The notes under the pieces: generated by a model | Databases searched by the model: none | What the model was told of the DNA's origin: nothing | What the model saw: only the letters and a program-made list of their open reading frames with translations | Shown here: piece after piece, positions 6,694-11,450 of the stretch | Numbering within the stretch: position 1 is the first letter of the stretch | Layout of the letters: the number at the start of each line of letters is the position of its first letter | Assembly: GCA_964634885.1 (NCBI GenBank) | Contig: CAZWLN010000091.1 | Span: forward strand, 1 to 11,450 | Direction: 5' to 3' | Source of the DNA: DAINRZ01 sp964634885 | GTDB lineage: Bacteria; Bacteroidota; Ignavibacteria; Kapaibacteriales; UBA2268 | DNA length: 11,450 bases | Made by a program: the position numbers and the translations under genes

Positions 6694-7209
6694 TTATGCA
6701 TTAGTAGTTGCCGGCGGTATATATACCCTTGTTTTCAGTTCGTTGTCGAGCAGGAACAGGGCGCTGGTATTATCCGCAACCATTCTCAGCCTTTCCAGGA
6801 TGTCAGTGGCATTCGATTCTTCCTCGACCTGCTCGTTTACAAACCACTGGAGCATCATGTTAGTGGCGTGATCGCTGTTTTTGATGGCGACATCGACAAG
6901 TTTATTAATTGATTCCGTAACATACTGTTCGTGTTTAAGCACATTCTCGAAAGCGGCGAGTGGAGTCTTCCAGCTTGCGGACGGAGCTTCCAGTTCGGGG
7001 ACTATGGCTTTTTCGCCTCTTTCGATGATATAATCGAAGAATTTCATTGCGTGCATCATTTCTTCCTGTACCTGAACCCTCATCCAGTTAGCGAACCCAT
7101 TGAGATTGATTGAATGGAACCAGGAAGCCATGGCAAGGTAGAGGTTGGAAGAGTACATTTCTTTTTTAACCTGCTCGTTCAAAGCGTTCAATACCGGTTT
7201 CTTAATCAT
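6694..7209 (-). CDS. ftnA: Ferritin, non-heme iron storage
   Basis: This cytosolic ferritin oxidises Fe(II) and stores it as a mineral in a 24-subunit shell. The 171-residue length and sequence fit bacterial FtnA. The ferroxidase-centre residues by position are E17, E50 and H53 (in QEEMMH), E94 (in KHEQ), Q127 and E130 (in WFVNEQVEEE), all matching E. coli FtnA as I recall it. Four-helix sequence spans about residues 5-145, and the short tail (ELKTRVYIPPATTNA) is of the usual kind. The start is well supported by GAGGAG (7218-7223) 8 nt upstream, the strongest ribosome binding site in the window. It lies 62 bp downstream of the TonB-domain gene on the same strand, without a terminator between. 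The two may share a transcript, although no functional link is proven. Confidence 0.95.
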   Translation of the reverse strand: MIKKPVLNALNEQVKKEMYSSNLYLAMASWFHSINLNGFANWMRVQVQEEMMHAMKFFDYIIERGEKAIVPELEAPSASWKTPLAAFENVLKHEQYVTESINKLVDVAIKNSDHATNMMLQWFVNEQVEEESNATDILERLRMVADNTSALFLLDNELKTRVYIPPATTNA

Positions 7210-7217
7210 AGGTTAAT

Positions 7218-7223
7218 CTCCTC
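7218..7223 (-). promoter_or_regulatory. Strong ribosome binding site of ferritin
   Basis: GAGGAG on the minus strand lies 8 nt before the ferritin ATG at 7209. It fixes that start and contrasts with the weak or absent sites of neighbours such as priA. Confidence 0.8.
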
Positions 7224-7271
7224 AAAATATGTTACTTCAGTGTCAAGCCACAGTCCACAGCCTGACGTTAA

Positions 7272-8201
7272 TTATTTCAGTTTAAACTCTACCGGAATAT
7301 CTATCCAGCAGGGTACAGGCTCATTGTTCAGCAGAGCCGGCTTGAATTTCGATTTCATTAGTGCGTCAATTGCTGCCTGGTTAAGAATATTATTGTCGGA
7401 GCGTACGACTTCGCATTTGACGGGATTGCCCTCTTCATCGACAAGAATATTCACGATGACAACTCCTTCGATATGCTTCGTTTTAGCGCTGGTGGGGTAG
7501 ATGATTGACTTGTAGAGTTTCTCCAGGTCGATGAAAGGGTCAACGTCAACTTCCGTAAAACTTTTAGGCTCGACATAGACCTCTTCCTCCACTTCGCCGT
7601 TGTTAGCCGCATCTCCGTTGTCATCGTCGTTCTGCGCTCCGATCATGTCTGCCATCTCTTCGAGGTGCGATTCGACGGTAGCGCCTGTTTCCGAGGTAAT
7701 GTAGGGCTGGGGCAGTTTTGCAGCAATCGAATCATTGGGTGTCTTCCCGGTCTCTGCAAGAAAGAGGTAATACTTTTCATCGGGCATCGTTTGCTCGTTG
7801 TTTTCGTTAAACACAAGGGTTGTGGGCGGCAGCTTCAGAGCATCGAAGACTGCTTTCAGCTTGGTATTAATGATTCTTTCCATGTCGTCTTCGTCGAAGC
7901 CGATTTCTTCGTCGCTCATGGCGTCTGCAACAAGGTCGAAGTTGCTTTTGGCAGTAGCGTACATGATCAGTGCAGAGAAATACTTCCTGGCTTCGAGGTA
8001 AATGTCGCCGCATTTCAGCCATGCCTTAATATCGGGAATATCTTCCTTAGCCAGAATCTTTTGGAGAGTCTTTCCGGCGTTGACATAATCATCGGATTTG
8101 ATGAATTTCTTTAACTGGTCATAGTTGCCCTGGCTGAAGCAAATGCCCGACAGGACAAAAAATGTAGTCATTATGCTTATTATTTTATTTAAATTATTCA
8201 T
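7272..8201 (-). CDS. Secreted TonB C-terminal-domain protein
   Basis: The gene encodes a 309-residue protein with a signal peptide (MNNLNKIISIMTTFFVLSGICFSQ), so it probably enters the periplasm. Residues about 26-125 are helical and TPR-like (NYDQLKKFIKSDDYVNAGKTLQKIL, then IKAWLKCGDIYLEARKYFSALIMYATA). An acidic low-complexity linker follows (about 176-212, DDDNGDAANNGEVEEEVYVEP). The C-terminus (about 218-308) matches the TonB C-terminal fold: LYKSIIYPTSAKTKHIEGVVIVNILVDEEGNPV, then AAIDALMKSKFKPALLNNEPVPCWIDIPVEF. Classical TonB has an uncleaved membrane anchor and a proline-rich spacer, both absent here. It is therefore more likely a TonB-like periplasmic module than an energy transducer with ExbBD. 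It lies upstream of ferritin and divergent from priA. The domain call is firm; the role is unknown. Confidence 0.88.
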   Translation of the reverse strand: MNNLNKIISIMTTFFVLSGICFSQGNYDQLKKFIKSDDYVNAGKTLQKILAKEDIPDIKAWLKCGDIYLEARKYFSALIMYATAKSNFDLVADAMSDEEIGFDEDDMERIINTKLKAVFDALKLPPTTLVFNENNEQTMPDEKYYLFLAETGKTPNDSIAAKLPQPYITSETGATVESHLEEMADMIGAQNDDDNGDAANNGEVEEEVYVEPKSFTEVDVDPFIDLEKLYKSIIYPTSAKTKHIEGVVIVNILVDEEGNPVKCEVVRSDNNILNQAAIDALMKSKFKPALLNNEPVPCWIDIPVEFKLK

Positions 8202-8267
8202 AAATTTTTCAACATTACTATTTTGATACTTTTATAAATCTGACTAATTTAACTATTTTGATTTAAA
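8202..8267. promoter_or_regulatory. Divergent promoter region, TonB-domain gene and priA
   Basis: This 66-bp AT-rich gap lies between two divergent start codons and must hold both promoters, or at least their proximal parts. The 11-mer actattttgat occurs twice in direct orientation (8217-8227 and 8252-8262). No promoter of good spacing is clear, and neither side shows a Shine-Dalgarno site of note. Confidence 0.4.
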
Positions 8268-10805
8268 ATGAAAAACGATAAACAAATAATTGATATAATA
8301 CAGGTGGCGCTGCCGCTTCCGGTCAGGAGGCAGTTCGATTACACCGTCCCACAGGGTATTCCGGCGGAAAGACTCCCTGGCTGCCGTGTGCTTGTTCCGT
8401 TTGGGAAGCGAATATTAACAGGCTACATTACAGCCACCGGTAAGGCTGAAGCAACAGGAAAGCACAAGCCGATTGTAGAACTGCTCGACGACGAGCCGGC
8501 TTTCAGTGAAGAGATGCTGTCTTTCACCAAATGGATGGGAGAGTATTATATGTGCAGTTGGGGTGAAGTTCTGAAAGCGGCTCTGCCTTCGGGAATGTCC
8601 CCCAAAAGCGTCATCAGGGTGAATATCAATCCCGATGTCCGGGGCGAAATGATAGATAGTCTTGAGAGAACAGCCCCCAAGAGCGCTGAAATCCTGAAAA
8701 TACTTTTCAATTCTGCCGATTTCGTCACCGTTGGTTACCTCGAGTCTTTGATGAAGACAGACAGTATTGCCGCACAGTTGGAACTGCTCCGGAGAAGAGG
8801 CATGATTGAAATTGAAAAGACAATCCTGAAGGACGCTTCCGTCGCCTGGGCTAAGGCGGCAAGGATCGGTGAAGCGCTGAGGGAAGACGAGCAGAAAATC
8901 AGGGAGATACTGAGGGAACTGGATAATAAGAATATTCACGCTTCAATAATGCTCAGCACGATTTACCTTCACGAAAACAGTTCACCTGAGCCGATGTTTT
9001 TAACGGAGCTTCTTAAAAACACCGGATTGAAAAGGCACACTCTTAATTCGCTCGTAAAAAAGGGGTTCGTAGAGATATATGAAGCGGAAAAAGACAGGAG
9101 CAAAATCATCGACAGCGGAGAATCGCTCATTTCAGGGGATGAATCGGGACTGGTGCTGAACGAAGAGCAGCAGGCTGCCGTCGATTCTGTTGGTTCTGCC
9201 GTTGGTACGGGAAAGTACAAGGCATTCCTGATGCACGGTGTTACCGGCAGCGGAAAAACCCTGGTCTATATTAATGCTATCAGGAAAGCCCTCAGTGCGG
9301 GCCTGTCAAGCATTCTTACGGTTCCTGAAATATCCCTTACACCGCAGCTCATCGACAGGTTCAGCGCTGCTTTTGACGGAAGGATTGCTGTGATTCACAG
9401 CAGGATGACTCAGGGAGAAAGATATGATTCATGGAAAGCTGTCAGGGAGGGCCGTGTACAGGTCGTCATCGGCGCCCGCTCTGCAGTATTCTCTCCTGCC
9501 ATGAACCTGGGACTGATTATTGTCGATGAAGAGCACGAGCCCAGCTACAAACAGGATGCTCCGGCGCCAAGGTACAATGCACGGGACGCTGCAGTGGCAA
9601 GGGCCAGCCTGGGTAATGCCGTTGTGGTTCTGGGTTCTGCTACACCATCGATCGAAAGTATGTACAACGCTGAGAACGGGAAATATACACTGCTTAAGCT
9701 GACACGCAGGGCAGACGGCGCTTCCATGCCTGCCGTCCGCATTGTGGACACTGCTGCGGCCAGGAAGTACAAGCGAATGTCCGGTTCTTTCTCTGAAGAT
9801 TTAATTGAAGCTATTATTGACAGGATTAACAGGAAGGAGGGGGTAATACTCTTCAGGAACCGGCGCGGATTCTCATCCTTCCTCGAATGTGACGACTGTG
9901 CCTATATTCCCAAGTGCATCCACTGTTCTGTCTCGCTTACCTATCACAAGGTGAAAAACCAGTTACGCTGCCATCAGTGCGGCTATACCATCGGTACTGT
10001 CGGGATATGCCCGGAGTGCGGTGGTACCAGCTTCATACAGTCCGGCAGCGGCACACAGAAAATTGAAGAGGAACTGAAAGAAGCGCTGGCTGCCAAGGGG
10101 TATAAACCGTCGATATTCAGGATGGACCTGGATACGACCTCCGGCAAGAATTCGCACAGGAAAATACTCCACAAATTCTCCAGCGGCATCATCGATATAC
10201 TGGTTGGTACACAGATGATTGCCAAAGGGTTGGACTTCGACAGGGTAACGCTCGTCGGTGTCATCGACTCCGACAATCAGATGTTCATCCCGGATTTCAG
10301 GGCTTACGAAAGGACCTTCCAGTTGCTTACCCAGGTATCGGGCAGGGCCGGCAGAAAAAGCGACAAGCCGGGACAGGTAATAATCCAGACATCCCATCCC
10401 GATGCCGACCCGATTGTATTTACAGTGAATAACTCTTACAATGATTTTTACAAAAAAGAACTGAACACCAGGCGCAGTGCAGGCTATCCTCCCTTCAGCC
10501 GCTATGTGGTAATTGAGTTTAAAGGTAAAAACCAGGATAAAGTCAATGCTATGGCGAACAATTTTGCCGGCTATATTGTTGGCAGGAGGCAGTTCTATGA
10601 TGTTCTGGGGCCGGTAGAACCGGTCATCAGCAAGTTGAGGGATTATTACCGCAAGACGATAATAATAAAGAATTTTAAAGACAGGGATCCTAACGGACGG
10701 CAATTGAGGCTTACCCTCGAAGACGCACTGATGCAGTTTGCAAAGAATAATACCGGTAAATCAGATACAGTTACCATTGATATTGACTCCGTCTTTCGTT
10801 TGTGA
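8268..10805 (+). CDS. priA: Primosomal protein N', replication restart helicase PriA
   Basis: PriA recognises abandoned replication forks and reloads DnaB; it is a 3'-5' superfamily 2 DNA helicase. The 845-residue product has the N-terminal 3'-DNA-end-binding region (IQVALPLPVRRQFDYTVP, then LPGCRVLVPFGKR). Walker A is GVTGSGKT (324-331), Walker B DEEH (420-423), and motif III GSATPS (456-461). The eight-cysteine zinc module is intact (C541, C544, C550, C553, C568, C571, C581, C584). GTQMIAKGLDF (647-657) and QVSGRAGR (689-696) complete the helicase motifs. It is longer than E. coli PriA (732), chiefly before residue 300 in the winged-helix region. No Shine-Dalgarno is visible, but the family match begins right after the ATG. 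It is transcribed alone, divergent from the TonB-domain gene. Confidence 0.97.
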   Translation: MKNDKQIIDIIQVALPLPVRRQFDYTVPQGIPAERLPGCRVLVPFGKRILTGYITATGKAEATGKHKPIVELLDDEPAFSEEMLSFTKWMGEYYMCSWGEVLKAALPSGMSPKSVIRVNINPDVRGEMIDSLERTAPKSAEILKILFNSADFVTVGYLESLMKTDSIAAQLELLRRRGMIEIEKTILKDASVAWAKAARIGEALREDEQKIREILRELDNKNIHASIMLSTIYLHENSSPEPMFLTELLKNTGLKRHTLNSLVKKGFVEIYEAEKDRSKIIDSGESLISGDESGLVLNEEQQAAVDSVGSAVGTGKYKAFLMHGVTGSGKTLVYINAIRKALSAGLSSILTVPEISLTPQLIDRFSAAFDGRIAVIHSRMTQGERYDSWKAVREGRVQVVIGARSAVFSPAMNLGLIIVDEEHEPSYKQDAPAPRYNARDAAVARASLGNAVVVLGSATPSIESMYNAENGKYTLLKLTRRADGASMPAVRIVDTAAARKYKRMSGSFSEDLIEAIIDRINRKEGVILFRNRRGFSSFLECDDCAYIPKCIHCSVSLTYHKVKNQLRCHQCGYTIGTVGICPECGGTSFIQSGSGTQKIEEELKEALAAKGYKPSIFRMDLDTTSGKNSHRKILHKFSSGIIDILVGTQMIAKGLDFDRVTLVGVIDSDNQMFIPDFRAYERTFQLLTQVSGRAGRKSDKPGQVIIQTSHPDADPIVFTVNNSYNDFYKKELNTRRSAGYPPFSRYVVIEFKGKNQDKVNAMANNFAGYIVGRRQFYDVLGPVEPVISKLRDYYRKTIIIKNFKDRDPNGRQLRLTLEDALMQFAKNNTGKSDTVTIDIDSVFRL

Positions 10806-10909
10806 CACAGTCAGAAGGGACGAGTCATCTTACAAAGCCCGTTCTCATTGCCGAATGGAATGATTAACTAAATTCATTCTTTGCTGATTCTATCGCCATT
10901 CCCAGGAGC
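10806..10909. other. Intergenic segment between priA and the Rpn remnants
   Basis: There is no gene with start and stop. A weak hairpin (gaatga 10858-10863 with tcattc 10873-10878) followed by ttt could be a poor terminator for priA. On the minus strand, a short open stretch ending at a TAA at 10864-10866 would read KLLGMAIESAKNEFS, which looks gene-like and may be the end of another decayed gene. This is speculative. Confidence 0.3.
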
Positions 10910-11017
10910 TTATGGCAGGGGGTCAGCTTCGTCCCTGACGGCTTTCTCCCGGTATTCAAGGATTGCCCGTACATCCTCGTCGGATGTCGCTTTCTGCATC
11001 TTGTTTATTGCTTTCAT
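10910..11017 (-). pseudogene. Truncated third copy of the Rpn C-terminal segment
   Basis: The ATG at 11017 overlaps the TGA of the preceding ORF (ATGA). The frame reads MKAINKMQKATSDEDVRAIL and on to VRDEAD, matching the start of the neighbouring 87-residue ORF residue for residue. It then leaves the homology at about 10920 and stops after PLP. Only 35 residues remain and no nuclease residues are present, so this is a decayed duplicate. Confidence 0.7.
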
Positions 11018-11142
11018 TGTTTTAGTTTGAGTATATCCTCTTTATGCAATCCGGTTACAGCAGAGATTGTATCGATACTAATGCTGTGAGAAAGCATCTG
11101 CATGGCAATATTTAAACGTTCCAGTTCCTTGCCTTCTTCTTT
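10921..11142. repeat. Tandem duplication, copy 1
   Basis: This 222-bp segment matches 11181-11402 at an offset of 260 bp, with only three differences by eye, all near its left end (10949, 10958, 10961). Outside these limits the sequences diverge at once. Confidence 0.9.
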
Positions 11143-11277
11143 GCCGCGCATTAATGCTTTTTTAGTAGCATACGCCATACGGTCAGCTTCGTCCCTGACG
11201 GCTTTCTCGCGGTATTCCAGAATTGCCCGTACATCCTCGTCGGATGTCGCTTTCTGCATCTTGTTTATTGCTTTCAT
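11014..11277 (-). pseudogene. Detached C-terminal ORF of an Rpn-family nuclease
   Basis: The 87-residue ORF consists only of the C-terminal part of an Rpn-type recombination-promoting nuclease/transposase: MKAINKMQKATSDEDVRAIL, then EYREKAVRDEADRMAYATKK, ALMRGKEEGKELERLNIAMQ, and an end of the form ISIDTISAVTGLHKEDILKLKQ. The KEEG segment and the final helix pair (a TGLHKEDI motif) are hallmarks of this family's tail. The PD-(D/E)XK catalytic domain is absent. The ATG overlaps the stop of the upstream ORF by ATGA, so translation could be coupled. The overlap is, however, explained by the 260-bp duplication, since the ATG falls where the intact protein would have internal residues. It is probably non-functional, although a small expressed protein cannot be excluded. 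Confidence 0.65.
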
Positions 11278-11402
11278 TGTTTTAGTTTGAGTATATCCTC
11301 TTTATGCAATCCGGTTACAGCAGAGATTGTATCGATACTAATGCTGTGAGAAAGCATCTGCATGGCAATATTTAAACGTTCCAGTTCCTTGCCTTCTTCT
11401 TT
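11181..11402. repeat. Tandem duplication, copy 2
   Basis: This is the second copy of the segment at 10921-11142. It covers the end of the incoming Rpn gene and the first half of the 87-residue ORF. Its right end passes directly into the 24-bp repeats. Confidence 0.9.
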
Positions 11403-11450
11403 TCCAATCATGATGCCTTCTTCTTTTCCAATCATGATGCCTTCTTCTTT
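11274..11450 (-). CDS. Rpn-family nuclease/transposase, C-terminal part
   Basis: The gene enters from the right edge, and its last 58 codons are visible. The protein reads two and a half copies of KEEGIMIG, then KEEGKELERLNIAMQMLSHS, and ends TGLHKEDILKLKQ. This matches the tail of Rpn-family (PD-(D/E)XK, recombination-promoting) proteins, where a glutamate/lysine-rich charged helix precedes a short helical C-terminus. The catalytic domain lies outside the window, so activity cannot be judged. The family call rests on remembered tail motifs alone. The TGA overlaps the ATG of the detached copy downstream. Confidence 0.7.
   Translation of the reverse strand, partial: KEEGIMIGKEEGIMIGKEEGKELERLNIAMQMLSHSISIDTISAVTGLHKEDILKLKQ
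11391..11450. repeat. 24-bp in-frame tandem repeat (IMIGKEEG)
   Basis: Two full identical 24-bp units (11391-11414 and 11415-11438) and half a third reach the window edge. Each encodes eight residues, IMIGKEEG, on the minus strand. The repeat keeps the frame and probably varies in copy number by slippage. Confidence 0.92.

Noticed and set aside
7244..7249. TTGACA on the minus strand, possible -35 for ferritin
   Set aside because: A -10 element at normal spacing would fall on the GAGGAG ribosome binding site and does not resemble TATAAT.
9963..10703. Minus-strand ORF of 246 residues
   Set aside because: It lies wholly antisense to the zinc and C-terminal helicase regions of priA, which are clearly coding on the other strand.

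Overview
The window looks like a chromosomal segment from a Gram-negative member of the Bacteroidota/Chlorobiota (FCB) group. An Ignavibacteria- or Kapabacteria-like lineage is my best guess, by inference only. Support comes from several outer-membrane beta-barrel and OmpA-type proteins, a secreted TonB-domain protein, a non-mevalonate isoprenoid enzyme (Dxs), a full PriA helicase, weak or absent Shine-Dalgarno sites before several genes, and a KEEG-rich Rpn-type nuclease/transposase tail. No rRNA, CRISPR array or phage module is visible.

Left edge (1-1300): a G-rich heptamer tandem array (about 19 units) is followed by an AT-rich orphan lipoprotein gene. That gene's base composition (near 30% GC on sampled lines) contrasts sharply with the dxs side (about 50% or more). 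Facing it on the minus strand is a tRNA-Lys(UUU) gene with its own intrinsic terminator.

Housekeeping/envelope block on the minus strand (1317-5275): a large envelope protein with an N-terminal barrel-like region and two OmpA-like peptidoglycan-binding domains, then dxs, then tRNA-Lys. All point the same way and probably end at the terminator near 1168-1202. A good sigma70-type promoter precedes the OmpA gene.

Intergenic region 5276-5880: this holds a roughly 207-bp structure bounded by two inverted copies of a REP-like palindrome (REPIN/MITE-like). Beyond it a promoter is followed directly by a 9-bp inverted repeat, leading to a small outer-membrane barrel gene (5881-6567). A strong bidirectional terminator separates this gene from a convergent unit, a secreted TonB-C-domain protein followed by ferritin.

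Right part: priA (8268-10805) is divergent from the TonB-domain gene. Downstream lies the 3' end of an Rpn-family nuclease/transposase gene running in from the right edge. Its 3' portion has been tandemly duplicated with a 260-bp period, leaving an 87-codon secondary ORF joined by an ATGA stop/start overlap and a decayed third copy.

I found no clear new multi-gene system. The most notable items are the REP-palindrome-bounded intergenic element, the duplicated Rpn tail, the dual-OmpA envelope protein and the secreted TonB-domain protein upstream of ferritin.
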